DNA of 64,000 nucleotides, from positions 1,798,001-1,862,000 of the forward strand of contig NZ_AP027292.1 of assembly GCF_030295765.1 (NCBI RefSeq), read 5' to 3'. The position numbers and the translations under genes are program-made. Under the pieces are notes generated by a model. It saw only the letters and a list, made by a program, of their open reading frames with translations, ran no database searches and had not been told where the DNA came from. The DNA comes from Neptuniibacter halophilus (lineage in GTDB: Bacteria > Pseudomonadota > Gammaproteobacteria > Pseudomonadales > Balneatricaceae). Of the stretch, positions 43,894 through 51,388 are shown one piece after another; position 1 is the first letter of the stretch, and every line of letters begins with the position of its first letter.

Positions 43894-44777
43894 GAAAAGG
43901 GCTCGCGCTGAGTCTGGGGCTGATTCCGCTATTGGTAGTGGCGGGCATCAGCCTGCGGCCTGAACCGGCAGAGCTGCCCTCTCTGGACGGGCTGTCCGGC
44001 GATATTAAGCGCGGTGCCTATCTGGCAAGGGCATCGGGCTGCATTGCCTGTCATACGGACTTCGCTAACGGTGGTGCTGCACTGGCGGGTGGAGCGGCGC
44101 TGGAAACACCTTTTGGCCGTTTTGTCGCCCCGAACCTGACGACTGATCCGGAGCACGGCATCGGAGGCTGGAGTATTGATGACTTCAGCCGTGCCCTGCG
44201 TCACGGGATCAGTCCACAGGGGGAGCCCTACTATCCGGCGTTCCCCTACACCTTCTATACCCGATTCAGTGATCAGGATATTGCCGACCTCTGGGCAGCT
44301 TTTCAGACTGTGCCGCCGGTCGCCCGGAAGGCCCCGCAGCATCAGCTTGGTTTCCCCTACAATCTGCGTTTTGGTCTGACTCTCTGGCAGGGGCTCTATT
44401 TTGAGCCACAGCGGTTTCAGGCCGAAGCGGATAAAAGCGAAGCGTATAATCGGGGGGCTTATCTGGTCACGGCAGCCAGTCACTGTGCCGCCTGTCATAC
44501 GCCGCGTAATCTGCTGGGCGCCATTGATCACCATGCGCCTTTCAGTGGTGCCGGGTCACTGCTTGACGGGGGCGGTCAGGTTCCGCCGATCACGCCTCAG
44601 GCTCTGACCCGCAATGGCTGGACTGAACTGGATCTGGCCTATGCGCTGCAGACCGGTGTTAAACATGATGGTGATGCGTTTGGTGGCAGTATGGGCGAAG
44701 TGGTCCGTGAGGGGACCGGGTTTATGCGTAAAGAGGACCTGCGTGCCATCGCGCACTATCTGTTTAACCGCGAATAA
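43890..44777 (+). CDS. Diheme cytochrome c, alcohol-dehydrogenase-subunit-like
   Basis: The 295-residue protein has an N-terminal hydrophobic segment (about 5-21) that is a signal peptide or anchor. Two heme motifs are present: CIACH (C51, C54, H55) and CAACH (C199, C202, H203). The repeated GAYLARASGC/GAYLVTAASHC context and the TPFGRFVAPNLTTDPEHGIGGW segment are typical of the c-type subunits of membrane alcohol/gluconate dehydrogenases (AdhB/GadC-like), though those have three hemes and only two are here. It probably passes electrons between a periplasmic donor and the respiratory chain. Its start overlaps the cytochrome c' stop. Confidence 0.88.
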   Translation: MRKGLALSLGLIPLLVVAGISLRPEPAELPSLDGLSGDIKRGAYLARASGCIACHTDFANGGAALAGGAALETPFGRFVAPNLTTDPEHGIGGWSIDDFSRALRHGISPQGEPYYPAFPYTFYTRFSDQDIADLWAAFQTVPPVARKAPQHQLGFPYNLRFGLTLWQGLYFEPQRFQAEADKSEAYNRGAYLVTAASHCAACHTPRNLLGAIDHHAPFSGAGSLLDGGGQVPPITPQALTRNGWTELDLAYALQTGVKHDGDAFGGSMGEVVREGTGFMRKEDLRAIAHYLFNRE

Positions 44778-44818
44778 GAGGGTTGTGCACTGCGGTTGGC
44801 AGTGGCTATAGTTAGCGC

Positions 44819-45154
44819 ATGAAATCCTCCCTGTTCACTCTGTTTATGCTGGTTATCCTGCTCACCGGAAGTTTCCAGATGAGCCCGATGCCACCTCTGC
44901 CGGCTGCTGCGCAAACGGTGGAGATGCCTATGGACGCCGATCCGGGTCACGCCATGGCAGAGATGCCGGGGTGCGAAGGCAGCAACGGTTGTGATCAGCA
45001 AAGTACCTGCGCCGGGCATCTCTGTTCCGGGATTCCGCTGATGGTCGTACTGGACCTGCCTCAGGTCGGGCTGGCAAGCCCCCCTTACACTGAAAGTAGT
45101 GATTCGCTCTCTCCGGTTCCACAGGACCGGCCTCCCCGTTTTCCGGTGATCTGA
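44819..45154 (+). CDS. Small exported Met/Cys-rich protein of unknown function
   Basis: The 111-residue protein has a hydrophobic N-terminal segment (about 5-18) and then a Met/Pro-rich stretch (MSPMPPLPA, VEMPMDADPGHAMAEMPG) and four cysteines in a short window (GCEGSNGCDQQSTCAGHLC). These features suit periplasmic metal binding, and the gene lies inside the CueR-controlled block. I do not recognise a named family; it resembles in style the short copper-leader or DUF2946-type proteins. The start lies 41 bases after the diheme cytochrome, with no strong ribosome site, so it may be translated weakly. Confidence 0.68.
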   Translation: MKSSLFTLFMLVILLTGSFQMSPMPPLPAAAQTVEMPMDADPGHAMAEMPGCEGSNGCDQQSTCAGHLCSGIPLMVVLDLPQVGLASPPYTESSDSLSPVPQDRPPRFPVI

Positions 45155-45241
45155 TTCACCGGGAGCGACAACGCTTCCTGCAAAATTATCTCAGCGTCAC
45201 TGCCAGAGGCGGTGGCGGCAATTTTTGCGTGGAGTATCAAC

Positions 45242-45655
45242 ATGAATATCTCAGAGGCTGCCCGTTGCAGCGGCTTAAGCAGTAAAGCGATCCGCTTTTA
45301 TGAGGAAAAAGGGCTGCTGTCTGCTGTCGAGCGCACCGCTAACGGTTATCGCAATTACAACCAGCAGCAGGTCGAAATGCTCTGCTTTATACGCCGTGCC
45401 CGTGGGTTGGGTTTTTCGCTGGAAGAGTGCCGACAGTTACTGGCATTGCAGGGCCAGACGGAACGTCGCTCGGCCGAGGTGAAAGCCCGTTTCCAGAACA
45501 AGCTAGCCCGGATCAGGGCCCAGATCGCGCGGTTGCAGGCGCAGGAAACGGCGCTGCTCAGGCTGACTGACACCTGCCCCGGAAACCACGATGCGCATTG
45601 CCCGATACTCGACCAACTCAACGGGGTGGATAAAACCCCGGTGAGGAATCTTTAA
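45242..45655 (+). CDS. cueR: CueR-type Cu(I)-responsive MerR regulator
   Basis: CueR senses cytoplasmic Cu(I) and twists its long-spaced promoters into activity. The 137-residue protein starts MNISEAARCSGLSSKAIRFYEEKGLL, as CueR does, and has the metal loop C112-x7-C120 (TCPGNHDAHCP) with S77 (ERRSAEV) in place of the Cys used by Zn or Hg sensors; these positions coincide with E. coli numbering. The start has GTGGAG upstream. It is embedded in the operon behind the CueR-type promoter at 43214, implying positive autoregulation. No copA gene is adjacent, unlike many cueR loci. Confidence 0.95.
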   Translation: MNISEAARCSGLSSKAIRFYEEKGLLSAVERTANGYRNYNQQQVEMLCFIRRARGLGFSLEECRQLLALQGQTERRSAEVKARFQNKLARIRAQIARLQAQETALLRLTDTCPGNHDAHCPILDQLNGVDKTPVRNL

Positions 45656-45664
45656 GGAACCACG

Positions 45665-46138
45665 ATGATTAAGAAAAATTTTCTGCTCTGTCTCAGTCTT
45701 CTTCCCCTGCCGCTGCTGGCCGGTGATCCCTACTGGCAGCAAGGCAAGGATCTACGTGAATTTGAAATAGAAGTGTATCGCAGCGCCAGTTGTGGTTGCT
45801 GTAAGGACTGGATCAGTCATCTGCAGGCGCATAATTTCAGGGTGCTGGACCGTGTGGTGGAGGATGTCACGCCGATCAAACAGCAACATGCTGTGCCGCA
45901 GCAGGGCTACTCCTGTCACACCGCTCTGATCAATGGCAAGGTCATTGAGGGGCATGTACCGGCGCAGGCGATAAAAGCCGCGCTGGCGCAGCCGGAAATT
46001 CGGTTACTCACGGTGCCGGGCATGGTTTCCGGCAGCCCGGGTATGGATAGCCCGGGCGCACCCCATCAGGCGTTTAAGGTGTACTCGGTTGATCAGCAGG
46101 GTCAGGTGGAGGTTTACCGTGAATACAGCGACTATTAA
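45665..46138 (+). CDS. copG: CopG/DUF411-type periplasmic copper protein
   Basis: The 157-residue protein has a signal peptide (about 1-20) and the thioredoxin-like DUF411 fold. The metal-binding motif is YRSASCGCCKDWISHL (C43, C45, C46), with a fourth cysteine in QGYSCHTALINGKVIEGHVPA (C84, H85). In CopG of Pseudomonas and Vibrio these cysteines bind a multinuclear copper cluster and the protein supports copper resistance and redox change. The C-terminal segment has extra Met residues (VPGMVSGSPGMDSPG). It starts nine bases after cueR and overlaps the following cytochrome by 20 bases, so it is in the same transcript. Confidence 0.9.
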   Translation: MIKKNFLLCLSLLPLPLLAGDPYWQQGKDLREFEIEVYRSASCGCCKDWISHLQAHNFRVLDRVVEDVTPIKQQHAVPQQGYSCHTALINGKVIEGHVPAQAIKAALAQPEIRLLTVPGMVSGSPGMDSPGAPHQAFKVYSVDQQGQVEVYREYSDY

Positions 46139-46565
46139 ATCGCGCGGTTGGTTGCCGGTTCTGCTGGGTGTGGTTGGGCTGCTCAGTGGCTGCCTCGAAA
46201 CCGAAGAGAAGGTGCCCGGACGCTGGTATACCCCCTCTCAGCTGGAACAGGGGGAGCAGGTCTTTCTGCAAAACTGTGCCCGCTGTCACGGTGCCGGTGC
46301 GCAGGGTACCCAAGAGTGGCGCAAGCCTCTGGCCGATGGGCGTTATCCACCGCCACCGTTAAACGGTACCGCGCATGCCTGGCATCACCCACTGGCGATG
46401 CTGAAAAATACTGTGGCAGAGGGCGGGGTCCGGCTGGGCGGCAGTATGCCGGGGTTTGCCGGAACTCTGAGTGAGGCTGAACAGGAAGCGGCGATCGCTT
46501 ATTTTCAGAGCAAATGGCCCGCGGAAATCTACGCTGCCTGGTTGCAGCGCGGTGGTCTGAAATAA
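46119..46565 (+). CDS. Lipoprotein monoheme cytochrome c
   Basis: The 148-residue protein begins at a GTG with GGAGG six bases upstream. The signal has a lipobox LLSGC (C25), so the protein should be lipid-anchored in the periplasm. The heme motif is NCARCH (C53, C56, H57) and a Met ligand is likely in GGSMPGFAGTLSE (about 109). This is a class I cytochrome c, similar to small electron carriers with a C-terminal AIAYFQSKWP helix. The start lies inside the end of copG, so translation is coupled. It ends the copper-responsive operon and is followed by a hairpin reaching into the convergent maiA gene. Confidence 0.9.
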   Translation: MNTATIKSRGWLPVLLGVVGLLSGCLETEEKVPGRWYTPSQLEQGEQVFLQNCARCHGAGAQGTQEWRKPLADGRYPPPPLNGTAHAWHHPLAMLKNTVAEGGVRLGGSMPGFAGTLSEAEQEAAIAYFQSKWPAEIYAAWLQRGGLK

Positions 46566-46578
46566 GTGCTGGAACAGA

Positions 46579-46612
46579 CAGGCCCTCAGCCCGGATGATC
46601 CGGGTGGGCCTG
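46579..46612. terminator. Hairpin at the end of the cytochrome operon, overlapping the maiA 3' end
   Basis: Nested inverted repeats CAGGCCC/GGGCCTG (outer) and CCCGG/CCGGG (inner) cover the convergence point with maiA. T-runs are lacking, so a bidirectional, partial terminator is likely. Confidence 0.45.
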
Positions 46613-47215
46613 CTGGAAAGCGGGCAGTGACAGGCAGTGCTGCTCGATCCGGCAGATCAGGGGCAGTTGGCTGAAATCAACCGCAAAGCGCCGCGCGTTG
46701 TAGAGCTGCGGCAGCAGGCAGATATCTGCCAGTGTCGGGTTGTCGCCATAGCAGCAGAGGCCGCTCTGGCCTGATCGGTGTAGTCGTGTCTCAAAGGCTT
46801 CGAGCGCGGGTTGCAGCCAGTGCTGATACCAGAGCTGACGCTGCTGATCATCAACGTGCAGTTCATCGCGCAGGTAGTTGAGTACCCGCAGGTTATTCAG
46901 TGGATGGGTATCACAGGCGATCAGATGAGCCAGTGAGCGGACACAGGCCCGGCTGTGGATATCTTTCGGGAGCAACGCAGGCTGGCTGAATTTATCTTCC
47001 AGGTACTCGCAGATTGCCAGTGATTGCAGGTAGACCCGTCCCTCATCTTCCAGCGCCGGCACCAGCCCCTGTGGGTTCTGGCGAAGATAGGCGTCGCTGC
47101 GCTGCTCGCCACTGAGCAGATCCACCGCCACCCGGGTATAGCTCAATCCTTTCAGGTTGAGGGCAATTCTTACCCGGTAAGCGGCTGAGGAGCGGTAGTA
47201 GTCGTACAGAATCAC
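46586..47215 (-). CDS. maiA: Maleylacetoacetate isomerase (zeta-class GST)
   Basis: MaiA isomerises maleylacetoacetate to fumarylacetoacetate in tyrosine/homogentisate breakdown, using glutathione. The 209 residues open ILYDYYRSSAAYRVRIALNLKGL, with the S-S-x-x-x-R-V-R-I active-site motif of zeta GSTs at about 9-17, followed by NPQGLVPALEDEG and LQSLAICEYLE. The translation start is GTG with GGAG four bases upstream. It lies 15 bases after the VOC gene and ends the fahA-VOC-maiA transcription unit. Homogentisate dioxygenase, which makes its substrate, is not in the window. Confidence 0.92.
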   Translation of the reverse strand: MILYDYYRSSAAYRVRIALNLKGLSYTRVAVDLLSGEQRSDAYLRQNPQGLVPALEDEGRVYLQSLAICEYLEDKFSQPALLPKDIHSRACVRSLAHLIACDTHPLNNLRVLNYLRDELHVDDQQRQLWYQHWLQPALEAFETRLHRSGQSGLCCYGDNPTLADICLLPQLYNARRFAVDFSQLPLICRIEQHCLSLPAFQQAHPDHPG

Positions 47216-47230
47216 ACGTCACTCCGGCTT

Positions 47231-47770
47231 TTAGTCAGAGAACTCTTTCTCATGGAGCCAGGCCGCGTGCTTCGGCGCCCTTTTCGTCTGGCTCCACTCC
47301 TCCAGCATCAGCGGCGCGACTTCAGCTAACTGTTGTAACTCCTGCTCGGTACCGCAACGGTAGGTCAGTTCCAGCCGGTGTCCGTTGGGGTCGAAGAAGT
47401 AGATGGAACGGATAATGCCGTGATCGGTGACGCCGACTACGTCCAGCCCTTTGCCTTCCAGTTCTGCCTTCGCTGCCAGCAGTGCGGCCTCATCGGCGAC
47501 TTCGAAGGCGATATGCTGACACCAGGCGGGGGTGTTCAGATCCCGGCCCATCTCCGGCGAGTTGGGCAGTTCGAAGAACGCGAGGATATTGCCGTTACCT
47601 GCATCAAGAAATACATGCATGTAAGGATCGGGTTCTTTCGTCGACGGCACCCGGTCTTCGGCGATAGCCACCAGAAAATCCATATTCAGGTATTCCTGAT
47701 AGAAACCGACGGTCTCTTTGGCATCTTTACAACGGTAAGCTACATGGTGAATCTGTTTTATATTTATCAT
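47231..47770 (-). CDS. VOC-family (glyoxalase fold) protein of the homogentisate cluster
   Basis: The 179-residue protein has two vicinal-oxygen-chelate modules: IHHVAYRCKDAKETVGFYQEYLNMDFLVA at the start and WCQHIAFEVADEAALLAAKAELEGKGLDVVG later, with metal-site candidates H9, H91 and E138-type residues (HRLELTYRC). The PSTKEPDPYMHVFLDAGNGNILAFFELPNS block is recognisable in proteins often found beside tyrosine-catabolic genes, but no reaction is established. The start at 47770 has AGGTAGAAAA upstream; an extension would overlap fahA. It lies between fahA and maiA in one unit. Confidence 0.85.
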   Translation of the reverse strand: MINIKQIHHVAYRCKDAKETVGFYQEYLNMDFLVAIAEDRVPSTKEPDPYMHVFLDAGNGNILAFFELPNSPEMGRDLNTPAWCQHIAFEVADEAALLAAKAELEGKGLDVVGVTDHGIIRSIYFFDPNGHRLELTYRCGTEQELQQLAEVAPLMLEEWSQTKRAPKHAAWLHEKEFSD

Positions 47771-47795
47771 TTTTCTACCTGTATCGGACTGTCGG

Positions 47796-49121
47796 TTAAT
47801 GGTGTGGACGGGCGGGCAGCACACAGCCGGTGACGCTGCCGAAACCGATGCGTCGGCTGCCGGGGGCCTCGCACCAGCCGCGCAGGGTGACCCGGTCGCC
47901 GTCTTCAAGGAAAGTGCGTTGTTCGCCGTTGGCCAGTTGCAATGGCTGTTTGCCACCCTGACTCAGTTCCAGCAGGGAACCGGACTCCTCAGGCTGCGGG
48001 CCGGACTGGGTGCCGCTGCCGAGCAGATCACCCGGTTGCAGGTTGCAGCCGTTGACGGTGTGGTGGGTCAGCATCTGCGACAGGGTCCAGTAAGAATCAA
48101 CAAAGCTGGACTGGCTGAGTTGCTGGCCCGGTCTGCTGGCTTCGCGATCGCGGGCGGTTTCCAGTTCCACCGCCAGACGAATATCCACAGCGCCGTGCTG
48201 GCGTACCTGCGGCGAATCCAGATAATCCAGTGGTTGCGGCTCATCCGGGCTGCGTGTCCACGGGGCGCGGAACGGTGCCAGTGCTTCCATCGTTACGACC
48301 CAGGGGGAGAGCGAGGTTAAGAAACTTTTCGACAGAAACGGGCCCAGCGGCTGGTATTCCCATGCCTGCAGATCCCGTGCTGACCAGTCATTCAGCAGGC
48401 AGAGGCCGAAGATGTGGCTTTCTGCCTGATCGATACCCACCGGGCTGCCCAGCGCGTTGCCTGTACCGACCAGCACACCCAGTTCCAGCTCATAGTCGAG
48501 TCGCTGGCAGGGGCCGAGGGTCGGGGTGGGGGCATCCGCTGCCCGGGTCCCCTGCGGGCGCTGAAAATCCTGCCCCGAGATCACCACCGAGGAGGCGCGG
48601 CCGTGATAGCCGATTGGAATCCACTGGTAGTTGGGGAGTAGCGGGTTATCGGGACGGAACAGGGAACCGACCCGGGTGGCGTGATGGATCGAGGTGTAAA
48701 AATCGGTGTAGTCACCGATCTGACAGGGTAACTGATACTCAACCTCGTCCTGTGGACAGAGAGCGGCTTTTAACTTATCCACAGTTACCGCGTCGGCGTT
48801 GCTGCTGAGCAGTTCAGACAGACGCGCCCGCAAAGCTGACCAGCAGGTCTGCCCCAATTCCATCAACGGTTTCAGGGTTTCACAGTTGCAGGCATTGATT
48901 ACCCCGGCAGGCAGGCCCGTTAACAAACCACCGTGAGCAACCTGTTGCAGATCGAGTACCTGATCACCAATGGCTACGCCGATCCGAAACGGCTGGTCGC
49001 TGGCGACAGGTCGGAAAGAGGCGTAGGGCAGATTCTGAATCGGGAAGTCGCTGTCTGCCCGGTTGGCGGATTCGAGCCAACTACTCAGTTCAGGGTTATG
49101 GGTCTGGTTCAGTTCGATCAT
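47796..49121 (-). CDS. fahA: Fumarylacetoacetase
   Basis: The 441-residue enzyme cleaves fumarylacetoacetate to fumarate and acetoacetate, the last step of tyrosine/homogentisate breakdown. N-terminal SH3-like domain is followed by the catalytic domain with DYTDFYTSIHHATRVGSLFRP (catalytic His near residue 135), YQWIPIGYHGRASSVV, LDYELELGVLVG (Ca2+/Mg2+ Glu pair), LLNDWSARDLQAWEYQPLGPFLSKSF and GTQSGPQPEESGSLLEL. The start MIELNQTHNPELSSW at 49121 follows AGGTATCGC. The divergent LysR gene shares a 111-base promoter region. It heads the fahA-VOC-maiA operon; fumarate and acetoacetate products feed central metabolism. Confidence 0.95.
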   Translation of the reverse strand: MIELNQTHNPELSSWLESANRADSDFPIQNLPYASFRPVASDQPFRIGVAIGDQVLDLQQVAHGGLLTGLPAGVINACNCETLKPLMELGQTCWSALRARLSELLSSNADAVTVDKLKAALCPQDEVEYQLPCQIGDYTDFYTSIHHATRVGSLFRPDNPLLPNYQWIPIGYHGRASSVVISGQDFQRPQGTRAADAPTPTLGPCQRLDYELELGVLVGTGNALGSPVGIDQAESHIFGLCLLNDWSARDLQAWEYQPLGPFLSKSFLTSLSPWVVTMEALAPFRAPWTRSPDEPQPLDYLDSPQVRQHGAVDIRLAVELETARDREASRPGQQLSQSSFVDSYWTLSQMLTHHTVNGCNLQPGDLLGSGTQSGPQPEESGSLLELSQGGKQPLQLANGEQRTFLEDGDRVTLRGWCEAPGSRRIGFGSVTGCVLPARPHH

Positions 49122-49169
49122 GCGATACCTGGCTCCGGAAATCGGGTTTACTCCACTATAGATCTCATA

Positions 49170-49209
49170 TTGATTGAAACAATCGTCAAAAATGGATATT
49201 TCTATTCCA
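49170..49209. promoter_or_regulatory. Candidate LysR operator between fahA and its regulator
   Basis: GATTG-AAA-CAATC (49172-49184) sits inside TTGA...TCAA, and a second dyad TGGATATTTCTATTCCA (49193-49209) follows. Both lie in the 111-base divergent promoter and fit the loose LysR T-N11-A style. Confidence 0.45.
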
Positions 49210-49232
49210 TATCTGGAAAAGTGGTGATTGGA

Positions 49233-50138
49233 ATGGGTAATTTCGACGATATCAGTCTGTTTAATAAGGTAGCGGAATACTGCAGTTATACCCGGGCAGC
49301 GAGGCAACTGGATCTGCCGATTGCCACCCTGAGCCGGCGGGTCAAACTGCTGGAACAGCGGCTGGGGGTGCAACTGATTAACCGTGATACCCGCAAGCTC
49401 AGCCTGACTGAAGCGGGGACTTACCTGTATCAGGCGAGCCGGGGGCCGCTTAGTCAGTTACGGGAGATCGAGCGGGAAACCAGCAACTATCAGATCCGTC
49501 CGGCGGGCGAGCTGAAGCTGACCATTCCGGTGGAGATCTCGGTCCGGCTGCTGAATGAGATCCTCTCCGATTTTGCCCTGCTGCATCCACAGATCAATCT
49601 GCTGCTGAATGTGACCAACGAGGTCGTGGATATTATCCATGAAGGCTACGATCTGGCGATTCGTGGTGGGGCACCGAAGGATTCCAACCTGATCAGCCGG
49701 AAGATCATGTCGAGCCGGCTGCACCTCTGTTGTTCAGCGGAGTATCTGGCTGAGCACAGTCCGGTACACACGCCGCAGGATCTGGAACAGCACTGCCTGA
49801 TGACCTACAACTACGAGTTTTATACCAACCCTAAGCTGGTCCGGGGTGAGGAGGAGGTAGTGCTGAGCAGCGGCAGCCGCCTCAGTGCCAACAGTTTCGA
49901 TATGCTGCACAAATGTGCTCTGAAGGGGATGGGCATTGCGGTGATGCCCAGCTCGGTGTGTTACGAATCGCTCCGTAGCGGGGCGCTGGTCAGCCTGCTC
50001 AGCGAGTGGCAGATGCCGGAGGTTGCGCTTTATGCGCTCTACCCCAACCGGGTCAAAACCAAAAAACTGCAGCTTCTGATCGATTATCTGGAGCAGCGCC
50101 TGCAGCAGGTTGAGCAGGCGTTTGCCGGGATTCAGTGA
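49233..50138 (+). CDS. LysR-family regulator divergent from fahA
   Basis: The 301-residue regulator has the winged helix-turn-helix (MGNFDDISLFNKVAEYCSYTRAARQLDLPIATLSRRVKLLEQRLGVQLINRDTRKLSLTEAG, in conserved blocks) and a type 2 periplasmic-binding-like effector domain (about 90-295). The sequence style is of the AaeR/DsdC-like group often controlling adjacent divergent genes. Activation or repression of fahA-VOC-maiA in response to a pathway intermediate is the natural guess. The ATG at 49233 has GTGATTGGA upstream; a much longer in-frame reading overlaps fahA and is not credible. Confidence 0.9.
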   Translation: MGNFDDISLFNKVAEYCSYTRAARQLDLPIATLSRRVKLLEQRLGVQLINRDTRKLSLTEAGTYLYQASRGPLSQLREIERETSNYQIRPAGELKLTIPVEISVRLLNEILSDFALLHPQINLLLNVTNEVVDIIHEGYDLAIRGGAPKDSNLISRKIMSSRLHLCCSAEYLAEHSPVHTPQDLEQHCLMTYNYEFYTNPKLVRGEEEVVLSSGSRLSANSFDMLHKCALKGMGIAVMPSSVCYESLRSGALVSLLSEWQMPEVALYALYPNRVKTKKLQLLIDYLEQRLQQVEQAFAGIQ

Positions 50139-50265
50139 TCGGCCAGTTCCAGCAGGCCGCTGGATTCGATTGAGCGTTTTTCCAGCTCATCCCTGACCCT
50201 GACTGAGTTTGCCATGTGCCGACTGACAGCTACGCTTTAGAAGGTACGCCTGGAGGGTAGCAGAG

Positions 50266-51096
50266 ATGGTTGTAGTTTTGTCGCACCCGTTCATTATCGC
50301 TTTTGTGCTGGTGGTTGCACTGATGACCGGATCAGCCGTGGCCGCGGATAAAGCGGTAGAGGTTATTCTCTATGGGGATGACAACTACCCGCCCTATTCC
50401 TACAGCGAGGATGGCGAGGCGCGGGGCATCTATGCGGATATTATTCTGGAGGCGGGGCAACGGATGCCGGGTTTCCGGCTCTCTCTTAAAACTGTGCCCT
50501 GGAAACGAGGGTTGCTTATGCTGCAACAGGGGACGGCATTTGCGCTCTACCCGCCCTATAAGCACAGCAGCGAAAATCGTCCTTACATTGATGCGTATTC
50601 CCTGCCGATTCTGGAAGAAACCGTGGTGGTTTATTGCCGTGAGGAGGTCATTTCCAGCCGGGAACTGAATCGTTGGCCAGAGGATTTTTACGGTCTGGTG
50701 ATCGGTCGCAATGCCGGTTTCCTGCTGGGCGGCGATGCTTATCGTGCCGCCATTCAGCAGGGCCTGATCTGGGAGAAAAATGCGCATGGAAACCGTGTAA
50801 ATATTCTGGCGATGAAGATGGGCCGGAACGACTGTTACATCAATGACCGGATCTCCATCCTCATGGAACTGCAGCGTCTTGAGGATGAAGGCCCGCCTGA
50901 GGTTGATTATCAGCGGGTGTTTGAGGTCATTGAAGTCTCCCGGGAACACGGCTATCTGGCGTTCACAGGCAGGGATAAGGGGCGTTTCTACTATAAGCAG
51001 GCATTTCTTGCAGGCTTCAATGCGGCGATCCGGCAGATGCAGGAGGAGGGGCGCCTGCAGTCGATTATCGAACGGCACATCAGACAGGCCCCCTGA
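50266..51096 (+). CDS. Orphan periplasmic solute-binding protein, family 3-like
   Basis: The 276-residue protein has a signal peptide (about 1-26, ending SAVAAD) and an amino-acid-binding-type fold: VILYGDDNYPPYSYSEDGEARGIYADIILEA, MLQQGTAFALYPPYK and EETVVVYCREEVI are typical of stand-alone members. There is no adjacent transporter. Its stop directly abuts the remnant of an EAL domain in another frame, so it may once have been part of a larger c-di-GMP sensor gene. The start follows TGGAGGGTAGCAGAG. The ligand is unknown. Confidence 0.85.
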   Translation: MVVVLSHPFIIAFVLVVALMTGSAVAADKAVEVILYGDDNYPPYSYSEDGEARGIYADIILEAGQRMPGFRLSLKTVPWKRGLLMLQQGTAFALYPPYKHSSENRPYIDAYSLPILEETVVVYCREEVISSRELNRWPEDFYGLVIGRNAGFLLGGDAYRAAIQQGLIWEKNAHGNRVNILAMKMGRNDCYINDRISILMELQRLEDEGPPEVDYQRVFEVIEVSREHGYLAFTGRDKGRFYYKQAFLAGFNAAIRQMQEEGRLQSIIERHIRQAP

Positions 51097-51254
51097 AAGC
51101 TGAATCGGGGATTATGGTCATGCAGAAAACAGGGTTTTGTCTGAATCGGTTCGGCTGTCATTTTGGTCAGGGCTTCTACCTGAGTAAGCCGCTGCTGGCG
51201 GAGGAGATCAGCCGGATGATACGCCGTAGTTGCGCGGAACAAACAAACGCGTGA
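51097..51254 (+). pseudogene. Remnant of an EAL phosphodiesterase domain C terminus
   Basis: Read in the frame of 51120, this stretch gives GFCLNRFGCHFGQGFYLSKP near the middle, followed by LLAEEISRMIRR and a stop at 51252-51254. This is the very C-terminal block of EAL domains (usual form L-x-x-x-G-C-x-x-G-Q-G-x-x-x-S-K-P). In the same frame the preceding AESGI recalls the EAL AEGVE segment with small damage. The rest of the domain, including the catalytic EAL motif, is missing. It follows the stop of the binding-protein gene and precedes lapD by 134 bases, so it is likely left from a deletion. An ATG at 51120 could make a 44-residue peptide, with no evidence that it is used. Confidence 0.75.
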
Positions 51255-51388
51255 AATTCTTTCAAAGCCTACACGGGGACACCAAAACCGGGCTACTATT
51301 GTTAGGTTCATAGGTTTTGCAGGGCTGCCTGTAACCGTCGGTGAATGAGAACGGAACTTAACTGAGCACAATCCGGAGGAGCTCTCAG

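Noticed and set aside
43294..46565. Alcohol or gluconate dehydrogenase operon
   Set aside because: The diheme cytochrome resembles such a subunit, but no catalytic dehydrogenase gene is present and the promoter and cueR point to copper.
48933..49232. 100-codon N-terminal extension of the LysR regulator
   Set aside because: It is antisense to fahA coding sequence and precedes the natural LysR start by a region with no similarity.
50132..50220. Short reverse-strand frame giving MANSVRVRDELEKRSIESSG and a few more residues
   Set aside because: It looks slightly protein-like but is only 27 codons long, overlaps the LysR stop and has no supporting context.
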